Shown piece after piece: positions 1 through 6,650 of a stretch of 9,039 nt of DNA. The notes below the pieces were generated by a model. The model was not told the origin of the DNA and did no database searches. It saw only the letters and a list, made by a program, of their open reading frames with translations. Location of the stretch: assembly GCA_945957305.1 (NCBI GenBank), contig CAMFLN010000073.1:1-9039 (forward strand). The letters are read 5' to 3'. The number at the start of each line of letters is the position of its first letter. Within the stretch, counting starts at the first letter, position 1. Position numbers and translations under genes: made by a program. The DNA comes from an uncultured Planctomycetaceae bacterium (GTDB lineage: Bacteria > Planctomycetota > Planctomycetia > Pirellulales > JACPPG01).

Positions 1-746
1 AGTCGACGTACATGGACAACGTGGTGAGCGAGCCGCCGACGGACGCTCAGTTGGCCGCCATTCCGAACGCTCTGGCCCAAACCTACAAAGACAGCTGGTG
101 GTACAGCGCCAACGGCGCCACCCCGGGCGTACTTTGGGGATTCCAGTCGGACGGAGTGACGGTCGGTCCGGTGACCGCTCCGGGCGCTACGGTCGGTGCG
201 ACCGCCAATAGCGGCACGAACGCCGTCGGCGCGACCGGCTATGCGTTCCAAGTTGCCGCCACGGGCATCCAGGGCGGAACTACGAACCACTCGACCATGT
301 CGTACACCGGTTTGTTCGGCCCGACTGGCGCCAATGCCTTGACGGCCCTTCCGCTGTCCGGCCAGTTCGTCGGTGGCTTTCTGACCATCCCCTTGGCTCA
401 GATCGTCACCAGTGGTGACCTCTGGACCCCGGGTAGCACCACCAACTCCGGTGCGGCCTATACTCTGGGTGCTGACGGCCACACGCTGACCCCCGGTCCG
501 ACCGGCCCGGTTGGCAGCGGTACCTACATCCTGGTCGCTGGTAACGGCGTCACTTCGGGTCCGACCGGCAACGGTACTTACAACCTGTTGGGCGGCAGCC
601 CGCTGGTTGACCCGACCTCGAGTCCGATTGGCCTGCACTACTCGTTCCAAGCCAAGGCGCTCGTCACCGCGCCGGAGCCGGGAACGTTTGTGTTAGCCGG
701 CATGGGTGCTTTGGCCCTGGTCTTCGCCTGGAAGCGCCGTAAGTAA
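1..746 (+). CDS. PEP-CTERM sorting domain protein, copy 1 (5' end outside window)
   Basis: Partial gene. The frame is open from base 3 to the TAA at 744-746, and the first Met in the window (base 12) is internal, because the complete paralogue at 1237-2247 carries 102 more residues upstream of the same point. The visible part is rich in Gly, Thr, Ala and Asn, with runs such as GPTGPVGSGTY, and has few charged residues, as expected of an exported surface or matrix protein. The last 24 residues form a PEP-CTERM signal: PEPG, a hydrophobic segment (about FVLAGMGALALVFAW) and a basic KRRK end. Proteins with this tail are recognised by an exosortase at the membrane and exported to the surface or extracellular matrix; no exosortase gene is in the window. 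I recognise no named fold in the ectodomain, so its function is unknown. Three hairpins follow the stop codon. Confidence 0.9.
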   Translation, partial: STYMDNVVSEPPTDAQLAAIPNALAQTYKDSWWYSANGATPGVLWGFQSDGVTVGPVTAPGATVGATANSGTNAVGATGYAFQVAATGIQGGTTNHSTMSYTGLFGPTGANALTALPLSGQFVGGFLTIPLAQIVTSGDLWTPGSTTNSGAAYTLGADGHTLTPGPTGPVGSGTYILVAGNGVTSGPTGNGTYNLLGGSPLVDPTSSPIGLHYSFQAKALVTAPEPGTFVLAGMGALALVFAWKRRK

Positions 747-751
747 GAATT

Positions 752-779
752 GATCTCTCCCTGATGCGGGAGAGAGATC
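752..779 (+). other. Hairpin just 3' of PEP-CTERM copy 1
   Basis: Bases 754-761 pair perfectly with 768-775 (8 bp, TCTCTCCC/GGGAGAGA) around the loop TGATGC. Two more pairs are possible across a 2-nt bulge. It starts 5 nt after the stop codon and has no T-tract, so it is more likely a 3'-end stabilising stem than a terminator. Confidence 0.5.
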
Positions 780-801
780 GAAGCAAGCCGGATTGCTGCT
801 T

Positions 802-829
802 GCAGGTCTGCCCTCGCCGGCAGACCTGC
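802..829 (+). other. Second hairpin, perfect 11-bp stem
   Basis: GCAGGTCTGCC (802-812) and GGCAGACCTGC (819-829) are exact reverse complements separated by 6 nt (CTCGCC). No T-tract follows. It is the middle one of three stems between the PEP-CTERM stop and the terminator. Confidence 0.6.
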
Positions 830-854
830 GACGGCGATCCAGAGACGAGGTTCG

Positions 855-891
855 GCCGGGGATGTGCTGCGAAGCATCCCCGGCTTTTTTT
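855..891 (+). terminator. Intrinsic terminator of PEP-CTERM copy 1
   Basis: A perfect 10-bp GC-rich stem, GCCGGGGATG (855-864) with CATCCCCGGC (875-884), is followed directly by seven T (885-891). This is a canonical Rho-independent terminator on the plus strand. It separates the two PEP-CTERM paralogues into different transcripts. Confidence 0.92.
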
Positions 892-1236
892 CTGCGCGGA
901 TCGAACTTCACTGCAAGCGATCGGTGCACCCGCCTCAAGCAATCAACTTCGCACACTCGCGATTCAGTCAGACCAAAGCCGCCGCGACGCAGTGCGACGC
1001 GTGTGGCAACCTATCGGGGCAAGCCACTGCCAACAGCTTGGCAAGCATGATCGTGCCCGGTCACGCCGGGCGCTAGATCTCTGGCGCTTCTCACTTGCGC
1101 GACTCGTAATCTCCCCATGGCGGGAAGATACGACTCGCAAGCGGGTCTCTGAAATCCCGGCGTGAGCCCGCCAGGAAACGCCTCACTGCGTTTACACGTT
1201 TTCTTCACTTGCACCTTCAATCGGAGGGAAATCGAT
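892..1236 (+). promoter_or_regulatory. Intergenic region and structured leader of PEP-CTERM copy 2
   Basis: About 345 nt without a convincing gene. Three short hairpins cluster in it: GCCAA/TTGGC (1029-1033/1038-1042), GCCCGG/CCGGGC (1055-1060/1066-1071) and GCGCTAGA/TCTGGCGC (1070-1077/1080-1087, one G-U). The second and third share bases 1070-1071, so they cannot both form fully. A longer imperfect inverted repeat follows (about 1093-1145: ACTTGCGCGACTCG... against ...CGACTCGCAAGC). I could not place a confident -35/-10 pair. The region could be a long 5' UTR with mutually exclusive stems, but no known riboswitch class fits. Confidence 0.35.
1223..1228 (+). promoter_or_regulatory. Ribosome binding site deciding the start of PEP-CTERM copy 2
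   Basis: GGAGGG ends 8 nt before the ATG at 1237. It favours that start over the in-frame upstream GTG at 1162, which would put a 25-residue polar extension in front of a normal signal peptide. Confidence 0.8.
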
Positions 1237-2247
1237 ATGGTCGTGCGATCTCTTCTCGTTCTTGGTGTGCTGTTTATTGCGACCACAACCGCGCAAGCGG
1301 CCAAGTTGGTCGTGATGTCAGTTGCCGACAACGCCACCAACTCGAACATCACCGCCGGCACTCAGTTGGTCACCTTCGGTATCCAGGTCAGCGCTGCTGA
1401 TCTAGTCAATGCTGGTACGAACCCCGTGTTGTTCGTGCAAAATCTGACGTTCATCGGTGACGGTACCAACGGCCCGATCCAGCAAGCCATCGGCAAGAAC
1501 ACGGCCGGCACGCAAGACGTGCAGACGCTGCAGTCGACGTACATGGACAACGTGGTGAGCGAGCCGCCGACGGACGCTCAGTTGGCTGCCATTCCGAACG
1601 CTCTGACCCAAACCTACAGAGACAGCTGGTGGTACAGCGCCAACGGCGCCACCCCTGGCGTTCTCTGGGGTTACCAGGCTGACGGCGTTACCATCGGTCC
1701 GGTGACCGCCCCTGGCGCGACCCTCGGTGCGACCGCCAACAGCGGCACGAACGCCGTCGGTGCGACCGGGTATGTGTTCCAAGTGGCTGCGACCGGCATT
1801 CAAGGCGGTGCCACCAACCACTCGACCATGTCCTACACCGGCTTGTTTGGTCCCACGGGTGCAAACAGCCTGACGGCGATTCCGCTGTCGGGGCAGTTTG
1901 TGGGCGGTTTCTTGACCGTTCCCTTGGCCCAGATCCTTACGAGCGGCGATATCTATTTCCCGGGTAACACGACGCACTCGGGCGCGGACTACACGATGGT
2001 CAATGGCAAACCGGTCGCCGGTCCTGCAGGGCCCGTCGGCAGCGGTACCTATATCCTGGTCGCAGGAAATGGTGTCGCGTCGGGGCCGACAGGCAACGGA
2101 ACTTACAACCTGGCGGGCGGGAATCCGTTGGTGGAACCGGACTACTATTACCACTTTAGGCCCTTTCCCGAGCCGGCCACGTGGGCGCTGGCGGCAATCG
2201 GGGGCGCAGGCCTGCTGCTGGTGCGTTGGAAACGACGCCGGTCCTAG
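1237..2247 (+). CDS. PEP-CTERM sorting domain protein, copy 2 (complete, 336 aa)
   Basis: Complete exported protein. Residues 1-21 are a Sec signal peptide (MVVR, hydrophobic core, predicted cleavage AQA|AKL). The mature ectodomain (22 to about 305) is Gly/Thr/Asn-rich and closely matches copy 1 over residues that include DSWWYSANGATPGVLWG, the GATANSGTNAVGATGY stretch and GPVGSGTYILVAGNG. Residues 311-336 are the PEP-CTERM signal: PEPATW, a hydrophobic segment and WKRRRS. By family knowledge the tail directs exosortase-dependent sorting, and in planctomycetes such proteins are inferred to be envelope or matrix components. No enzymatic motif is seen, so the role beyond surface localisation is unknown. 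The start rests on the Shine-Dalgarno at 1223-1228 and on the signal peptide. The TAG stop is followed immediately by an inverted-repeat element, with no separate U-tract terminator. Confidence 0.92.
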   Translation: MVVRSLLVLGVLFIATTTAQAAKLVVMSVADNATNSNITAGTQLVTFGIQVSAADLVNAGTNPVLFVQNLTFIGDGTNGPIQQAIGKNTAGTQDVQTLQSTYMDNVVSEPPTDAQLAAIPNALTQTYRDSWWYSANGATPGVLWGYQADGVTIGPVTAPGATLGATANSGTNAVGATGYVFQVAATGIQGGATNHSTMSYTGLFGPTGANSLTAIPLSGQFVGGFLTVPLAQILTSGDIYFPGNTTHSGADYTMVNGKPVAGPAGPVGSGTYILVAGNGVASGPTGNGTYNLAGGNPLVEPDYYYHFRPFPEPATWALAAIGGAGLLLVRWKRRRS

Positions 2248-2524
2248 AATAGTGGGCAGCGAGCAGCGGGCGGAGGGCAGTGACGAAGAGTGGTCAGTAG
2301 CCGGTAGTTAGTAGTCGGCAGTCAGAGCCGCAGATTTAAATCCCCCACCGGGTCAGGGAAGCAACGCGTTCACGAACAGTGGTGAAATGGCGGCAATAGC
2401 CGGCGCAGAAAGCCCCGTCCGGCTACCGGCAACGGACTACTGAATACCGACTACCGACTACTGACTACCGGCTACTGACCACTCTTCGTCACTGCCCTCT
2501 GCCGGCAGCCCGCTGCCCTCTATT
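2248..2524. repeat. Heptad-based inverted-repeat element, copy A
   Basis: The element begins right after the TAG of PEP-CTERM copy 2. The left arm (AATAGTGGGCAGCG... at 2248) and the reverse complement of the right arm (ending ...CTATT at 2524) match over about 59 nt with only about six mismatches, then match less well for about 23 more. Both arms have a 7-bp period. The right arm reads as successive GACTACT, GAATACC, GACTACC, GACTACT, GACTACC, GGCTACT, GACCACT; the left arm reads GGGCAGC, GAGCAGC, GGGCGGA, GGGCAGT and so on. The non-palindromic centre holds a core (2356-2405) that is 45/50 identical to copy B at 6504-6553. It has no transposase and no convincing ORF. It resembles a MITE-like or structured intergenic repeat and could fold into a very long stem in RNA, ending transcripts from both sides. 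I do not recognise a named family. Confidence 0.8.
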
Positions 2525-2564
2525 GAAGAAGGCGGAAAATTTTAAAAGATTTTCAGCACAAAGT

Positions 2565-2593
2565 TTGCAATGGGGTGTTGCCCCCGGTAGACT
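2565..2593 (+). promoter_or_regulatory. Candidate sigma-70-type promoter for the DUF1559 gene
   Basis: TTGCAA (2565-2570) and TAGACT (2588-2593) are 17 nt apart, each matching 4/6 consensus bases, downstream of an AT-rich stretch (about 2536-2555). It lies about 90 nt upstream of the ATG. The match is weak and planctomycete promoters are poorly defined, so this is tentative. Confidence 0.3.
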
Positions 2594-2672
2594 CAACGGC
2601 TGGCCCCCGTTCGGGATGGCCGATCTGTTCTGATATTTCTATTTGTCGGGGGACGCCCCGTAGCACGGGAAA

Positions 2673-2678
2673 GGGAGA
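2673..2678 (+). promoter_or_regulatory. Ribosome binding site of the DUF1559 gene
   Basis: GGGAGA lies 5 nt before the ATG at 2684. A small stem, CGGGG/CCCCG (2647-2651/2656-2660), lies just upstream and leaves the site exposed. Confidence 0.7.
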
Positions 2679-2683
2679 TTGTC

Positions 2684-3946
2684 ATGTACTTTAGGCGCCG
2701 GGCCGGCTTTACGCTGGTCGAATTGCTCGTCGTGATCGCGATCATCGGGATCTTGATCGGCCTCTTGTTGCCGGCGGTGCAGGCCGCGCGCGAGGCGGCT
2801 CGCAAGTCGCAATGCCAGAACAATCTGAAGCAATTCGGCTTGGCCCATCAAAACTATCTCAGTTCGATGGGTGTGTTCGTTCCGGGGGGGATCGTCGACT
2901 CGGGCGCGACGTTTTTCGCCAGCCCTTGCACGATGCTGCTCCCGTACTTCGAAGGTGGGGCGGCCCAGTCTTTGTACAACATGAAGATCACGTGGTACAA
3001 CCAGCCGCAGGCTGTCGCCAACCAGGTGATCAACACCTTCGCTTGCCCGTCGGACGACAAGGATAACCCGATCTACGCTCCTGCGCTCGACTACGGCAAC
3101 ACCAACGTCAGTGCCACTTATCCGGTGCCTTCTCCGACCGGCACTCAGGGGGCCTTGGCCAACGCCGGCAGCATGACAACCTTCAATGGTTTGTTTGGCG
3201 CCTTGGACTACATTCTGTGCAGTGGGATTAGCGACGCCCTGTGCGTCGATCCGCAAGTGGTGCCGACCTGGGAACGAGGCATGTTCGCCTTTAACCTGAT
3301 GAACACCGCGCAAGCGATCACCGATGGCTTGAGTAACACCTTCATGATGGGCGAGGGGGCGCAAGGAACGAAGTTCCCCCTGAAGATCACGCTCGATGCC
3401 ACAACACCGTTCGTCAATGCGGTTAGTGGTCAGCAGTATTATCCACAGTGGGCCTGGATTGCGGGCGAGGTGAACACTAAGTCGTTTCTCACCTTGGCCG
3501 GCAATTCGTTTTATGTCGGCGGCCCCATGGGTACCACCTTGATGCCGCTGAACCAGCAGCCGGTTTTGCACACCCTGTGCAATGACGGCGGGGTAACGAT
3601 CAACCCCAAAGCGACAAGCCTGGGTTACAATATTAATGCGTGCAACAGCAACGCCTCGGGTGCGCCGGGGGGGCACCTGATGAGCGGCTTCCGCGCGGCT
3701 CACACCGGCGGCGCCAACTTCCTGATGGCCGACGGCAGCGTGCGGTTCATTCAGAACTCGATCGAATGTGTGAATAACGGTCAGGGCTATTTTGTGCCCG
3801 GCAGCAAGGGGGTCGGCAAGATTGTGTTGACAACCGGAACGTACCCCAACTTCCAGCAGAACACAGTTTCTAATGGGCAGCCGACCGTAGCGCTCTACCA
3901 GGCGTTGTCGACGCGTGCCGGTGGCGAGCCGGTTTCTGTTCCGTAA
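2684..3946 (+). CDS. DUF1559 protein with prepilin-type N-terminus and H-X9-DG motif
   Basis: Complete 420-residue member of the planctomycete DUF1559 (PF07596-type) family. Residues 1-30 are a type IV prepilin-like leader: basic MYFRRRAG, then [18 protein letters not shown]. The processing site would be G8|F9 and E13 the pilin glutamate at mature position 5. [10 protein letters not shown] and the [15 protein letters not shown] stretch (about 31-60), typical of the family, follow. The C-terminal signature is H340, nine residues, then D350-G351 ([12 protein letters not shown]), a motif associated with this prepilin-processed group. Residues 360-420 form a low-complexity polar tail. By family knowledge the protein should be cleaved and methylated by a prepilin peptidase and sit in the envelope by its N-terminal helix; its function is not established. 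It is a single-gene unit with its own RBS and terminator. Confidence 0.95.
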   Translation: MYFRRRAGFTLVELLVVIAIIGILIGLLLPAVQAAREAARKSQCQNNLKQFGLAHQNYLSSMGVFVPGGIVDSGATFFASPCTMLLPYFEGGAAQSLYNMKITWYNQPQAVANQVINTFACPSDDKDNPIYAPALDYGNTNVSATYPVPSPTGTQGALANAGSMTTFNGLFGALDYILCSGISDALCVDPQVVPTWERGMFAFNLMNTAQAITDGLSNTFMMGEGAQGTKFPLKITLDATTPFVNAVSGQQYYPQWAWIAGEVNTKSFLTLAGNSFYVGGPMGTTLMPLNQQPVLHTLCNDGGVTINPKATSLGYNINACNSNASGAPGGHLMSGFRAAHTGGANFLMADGSVRFIQNSIECVNNGQGYFVPGSKGVGKIVLTTGTYPNFQQNTVSNGQPTVALYQALSTRAGGEPVSVP

Positions 3947-4020
3947 TATCTGTTTCTGAATGTACGCAGCCGTCGGTGCAAACCAACGGAGCGTGCGAGT
4001 TTGATAAAGACGAAAAATTT

Positions 4021-4065
4021 GACTCCCGCCACTTTGCCAGTTGAAGTGGCGGGAGTCTATTTTGG
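4021..4065 (+). terminator. Terminator downstream of the DUF1559 gene
   Basis: A perfect 14-bp stem, GACTCCCGCCACTT (4021-4034) with AAGTGGCGGGAGTC (4044-4057), has a 9-nt loop and is followed by TATTTT. The upstream side is A-rich (GAAAAATTT), so it may also stop transcription on the minus strand, although no minus-strand gene needs it here. Confidence 0.88.
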
Positions 4066-4169
4066 CTAACTAATTCTCGTCGTTGTCGTCTGTGGGCGAT
4101 TACGTTTCTTCACGAGGGGCCGGCGCCGGCTCCTTTCCTCTCAGAAATCCCGTAGTGAAGTTGGAAAAC

Positions 4170-4517
4170 ATGTTACTCTCGTCACGCTTTGTTTCGACGG
4201 TTCGCATCACGGGCCTGGTGGCGGTGATGGTCGCGATGGTGTTCGTGGGCGGATGCAAACGCAAGTACCAGGCGCCGGCCAAGGCGGAATTTTCGCCCGA
4301 CGATATCAAGGCGCTCGTTTCGAACCTGGCGACAAAGCGCCAGGTGGGCTTTATCAAGGACATTCGCATTCCTTCGGCCGAGAACCTGGGTAACGTCGGT
4401 CCGCAGGCCAAGGAATACGGGGCAATTCCGGCGCTTGAGAAGATGGCCAAGGATAAGGACCCCACAGTCAAAGAAGCCGCTGAAAAAGCGCTGGCCAAAA
4501 TCAAAGCCGGTGGATGA
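4170..4517 (+). CDS. Small putative lipoprotein with one HEAT-like repeat (115 aa)
   Basis: The protein has a basic n-region, a hydrophobic stretch (about 12-27, ITGLVAVMVAMVFVGG) and Cys29 in the context VGGC, which fits a signal peptidase II lipobox except that Gly at -2 is less usual. The rest is charged and soluble. Residues 73-112 (LGNVGPQAKEYGAIPALEKM, then KDKDPTVKEAAEKALAKI) have the helix-turn-helix pattern of a HEAT or PBS-lyase-type repeat, with D97, V100 and the A-AL-KI helix in the expected places. A single such repeat suggests a protein-interaction role at the membrane; the partner is unknown. The frame is open back to a TTG at 4083, but ATG 4170 places the signal peptide at the N-terminus. 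The RBS is weak (TTGGA, 4161-4165). Terminators flank the gene on both sides, so it is monocistronic. Confidence 0.75.
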   Translation: MLLSSRFVSTVRITGLVAVMVAMVFVGGCKRKYQAPAKAEFSPDDIKALVSNLATKRQVGFIKDIRIPSAENLGNVGPQAKEYGAIPALEKMAKDKDPTVKEAAEKALAKIKAGG

Positions 4518-4562
4518 TTGCCGCGGGCACCTGAACTGCTGCATGCGCCTGTCGATCGTAAT

Positions 4563-4604
4563 AACCGCCTCGGTGCGTTTTTGGACGTGCCGAGGCGGTT
4601 TTTT
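4563..4604 (+). terminator. Intrinsic terminator of the HEAT lipoprotein gene
   Basis: AACCGCCTCGGTGCGT (4563-4578) pairs with ACGTGCCGAGGCGGTT (4585-4600) through 16 positions including two G-U pairs. The 3' arm runs into six T (4599-4604). It is a strong canonical intrinsic terminator. Confidence 0.92.
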
Positions 4605-4877
4605 ATGTTCCTGATCCGCCAGCAACGCGATGGGGTGATCTTATTTAGTTGGTGTTAGATTCCGAGTCGCAACCGGTGATGTACTGTCGCGCTAGTGCAG
4701 GCATGCTAGAATCAAATCGGTCTGCAAACGCAGTAAACGCCGCGAAGAAATTGACGCTGACCGCGAGCGGCGGGGCAGAACGACGATCCTGACGATCTTG
4801 CTGCGGCGCGCTCTCGACAACGGGCGCGAGTAGGGTACCTCGCGATGTCAGCCACACTGTGCTGTAAGGAATTATTC
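4605..4877 (+). promoter_or_regulatory. Upstream region of the TPR gene with a possible extended -10
   Basis: About 270 nt with no supported gene. TGCTAGAAT (4704-4712) matches the extended -10 pattern TGnTATAAT at all but one base, but no -35 of quality lies upstream. It would give a 5' UTR of about 160 nt. I see nothing else in this stretch apart from the RBS AAGGA at 4866-4870. Confidence 0.3.
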
Positions 4878-6401
4878 ATGCCAACGCACAACGTCCCGCG
4901 GCGCCCCGATTTCTTGCAGGATTTCGGCTGCCTATCTGCACAAGCGCTGAGGATCGAGCTCACGTTGACGCTTCTTACAGCGACTCTGGTCGCAGCCTGG
5001 GTGTTGCCGATCGCTTCGGCCTCGGCCGAGCCGTTGCGGGTTGATACCGCGGCCGAGAAGAAGAACTATCCCGAGTTCGAAGAGGCCAAGCAGAAGCTTT
5101 CCAAGCAGGATATCGACGGAGCGCTAGCGGCCTTCAATGCCGCGGCCAAGGCGCATCCCGAGTTGGCCAACGGCCGCGTCTTGCTGGCCAGCGTCTACTT
5201 TGCCTCGAACCGCCCGCGCGACGGCCGCTTCCACCTGGAGAAAGCCGTCGTGGAGAATCCGGACGATCCCGAGGCGTATTTGATCATGGCGGACCTGGCC
5301 GGGCGCGAGTTGCAATGGACCGATGCCGGCCTGCTGGCCGAAAAGGCAATTACCTTGGCCAAAACGTTCAAAGGAGACCCGGAGCGCAAGAAGGACATGC
5401 TCAAGCGGGGCTACCTGCTGGCGGCGCTGGTGGCGCAGCAGCACGAGCAGTGGGAAGACGCCCGCAAGCTGCTGGCCGATTTGTTGAAGAGCAACAACGA
5501 CGTCGCGCTGGCTCACTTTCGACTGGGCCAGGTACTCTTCGAGCTAAAGAAGCAGAAGGAAGCCTACGCCGAGCTGCAAGCCGCGTCTCGATTGGACGAA
5601 GAGATCCCATCGGCCGAAATCACCATGGCCCAGTTGTACGACAAGGGGAAAGATCGCGCCAGCGCCGAGAAATGGATCAAGCAAGCGGTAACGGCCGACC
5701 CGAAGCGCGCCAAAACCCGGCTAGAGGCCGCGCAGTTTCTGCTGCGCACCGGAAATCTCGACGAGGCCAAGGAGCAAGTCAACGAAGCCCTGAAGTTGGA
5801 ACCCGACTCGCAAGACGCCCTGTTCCTGGCGGGGCGCATCGCGCGCTATGCCAAGGATTACGGCCAAGCGCAAAAGTACCTGGAGCGATCCTACCTGGAA
5901 TCGCCCGGAGCGGGCGTCGTCGCCAATGAATTGGCGCTGACCCTGAATGAGATGGGGGAAGAGGATCGCAAGCGGGCGTTGACCCTGGCCGAGGCCACCT
6001 ATCGCCAGGTGCGCGACGCTGAATCGGCGTCGACGTTGGCTTGGATCTGCTTCCGGCTGGGGCGCATGGAAGACGCCGAGCGCGTGTTCAACGCCATCCC
6101 GGCCAGCTCGCAGGCCTCGCCGGACGCGATCTACTTCTTTGCTGCGTTCGCCGACGATCGAAATCGTGGCGAGATGGCCCGGCCTCTGCTGGAAGCGGCG
6201 CTGAAGAGCGACGGTCCCTTTGCGTACCGCGCCGACGCGCAAAAACTGTTCGAACGTTTATCAAAACGTCCCTCGTCGGCAAGCCGCGGGGCGAAAGGCA
6301 AGCCCGAGACCGTGATCGACGTTGGTCAACCGACCGACGGCGAGGGGAATAAGCCCGCAGCCAAAGCAGCGCCCCCGGCCAAGGCTCCGGGCAATAAATA
6401 G
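4878..6401 (+). CDS. Exported tetratricopeptide-repeat protein (507 aa)
   Basis: The start ATG at 4878 has AAGGA 7 nt upstream (4866-4870). The in-frame ATG at 4845 lacks an RBS and would only add MSATLCCKELF. Residues 1-50 form a long signal peptide: polar n-region, hydrophobic LTLLTATLVAAWVLPIA, predicted cleavage ASA|EPL. From about residue 65 to 460 the protein is a nearly continuous series of TPR-like helical hairpins with family-typical positions, for example IDGALAAFNAAAKAHPELAN, GNLDEAKEQVNEALKLEPDS and YGQAQKYLERSYLESPGAG. The tail (about 463-507) is low-complexity, rich in K, P, A and G and probably disordered. TPR arrays are scaffolds for protein-protein interaction, and this one should act in the periplasm or at the envelope; the partner is unknown. 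The last bases, including part of the TAG, coincide with the boundary of inverted-repeat copy B. Confidence 0.88.
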   Translation: MPTHNVPRRPDFLQDFGCLSAQALRIELTLTLLTATLVAAWVLPIASASAEPLRVDTAAEKKNYPEFEEAKQKLSKQDIDGALAAFNAAAKAHPELANGRVLLASVYFASNRPRDGRFHLEKAVVENPDDPEAYLIMADLAGRELQWTDAGLLAEKAITLAKTFKGDPERKKDMLKRGYLLAALVAQQHEQWEDARKLLADLLKSNNDVALAHFRLGQVLFELKKQKEAYAELQAASRLDEEIPSAEITMAQLYDKGKDRASAEKWIKQAVTADPKRAKTRLEAAQFLLRTGNLDEAKEQVNEALKLEPDSQDALFLAGRIARYAKDYGQAQKYLERSYLESPGAGVVANELALTLNEMGEEDRKRALTLAEATYRQVRDAESASTLAWICFRLGRMEDAERVFNAIPASSQASPDAIYFFAAFADDRNRGEMARPLLEAALKSDGPFAYRADAQKLFERLSKRPSSASRGAKGKPETVIDVGQPTDGEGNKPAAKAAPPAKAPGNK

Positions 6402-6650
6402 CGGGCAGCGGGAACAGTAGGCAGCGGGCAGTGCTGAAGAGTAGTCGGTAGTCAGTAGTCAGAGCGGGAGGTTAAGCCCCCCCTCCCTTTCAGGCAAGAG
6501 TTGGGGAAGCAACGGGTTCACGAACAGTGGTGAGTTGGTGGCAATAGACGGCGGAGTAGGCTCCCATCGCGCTACCGGCAACTGACTACCGACTACTGCT
6601 TACTCTTCTTCGCTGCCCTCTGCCGGCTGCCCGCTGCCGACTGTTCCCGG
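6397..6650. repeat. Heptad-based inverted-repeat element, copy B
   Basis: Second copy of the element at 2248-2524. The left boundary is AATAGCGGGCAGCGGG, which includes the TPR gene's TAG (6399-6401). The right boundary is near CTGTTCCC (6641-6648). The arms share GGGAACAGT(A/C)GGCAGCGGGCAG as an inverted repeat and carry heptads such as TAGTCGG/TAGTCAG on the left and GACTACC/GACTACT on the right. It has fewer heptads than copy A, consistent with slippage. The core at 6504-6553 differs from copy A at 5 of 50 positions. The right arm overlaps the 3' end of the convergent DJ-1/PfpI gene from 6600 to about 6650 and encodes its last residues. It may serve as a bidirectional terminator for the two convergent genes. 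Confidence 0.8.

Noticed and set aside
1023..1030. GCCACTG box reminiscent of part of a cobalamin riboswitch
   Set aside because: The other conserved parts, especially the downstream B12 box (AGYCAGGAGACC-like), are absent. The heptamer alone can occur by chance.
764..1165. 133-codon plus-strand frame between the PEP-CTERM genes
   Set aside because: It runs through two hairpins including the intrinsic terminator at 855-891, and has no RBS and no recognisable domain.
1162..1236. GTG-initiated N-terminal extension of PEP-CTERM copy 2
   Set aside because: A good GGAGGG site precedes ATG 1237 and the signal peptide begins there. The extension lies across the probable leader and RBS.
1402..2154. 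250-codon minus-strand reading frame antisense to PEP-CTERM copy 2
   Set aside because: It is an Arg/Gly-rich shadow frame with no domain, RBS or signal. The plus-strand frame has a signal peptide, a PEP-CTERM tail and a matching paralogue.
2420..2490. Regularly spaced short repeats that could suggest a CRISPR array
   Set aside because: The units are contiguous degenerate 7-mers without spacers and form one arm of an inverted repeat. No cas genes are present.
2593..2823. 76-codon minus-strand frame over the DUF1559 start
   Set aside because: It is antisense to the prepilin leader, with Arg/Thr-rich composition, no RBS and no similarity I can recognise.
2639..3703. 354-codon minus-strand reading frame antisense to the DUF1559 gene
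   Set aside because: It is a compositional shadow (His/Arg/Gly/Val-rich). The opposite strand encodes an unmistakable DUF1559 protein over the same bases.
4083..4169. TTG-initiated 29-residue extension of the HEAT lipoprotein
   Set aside because: It would bury the signal peptide inside the protein. ATG 4170 places the basic and hydrophobic segments and Cys29 in normal lipoprotein positions.
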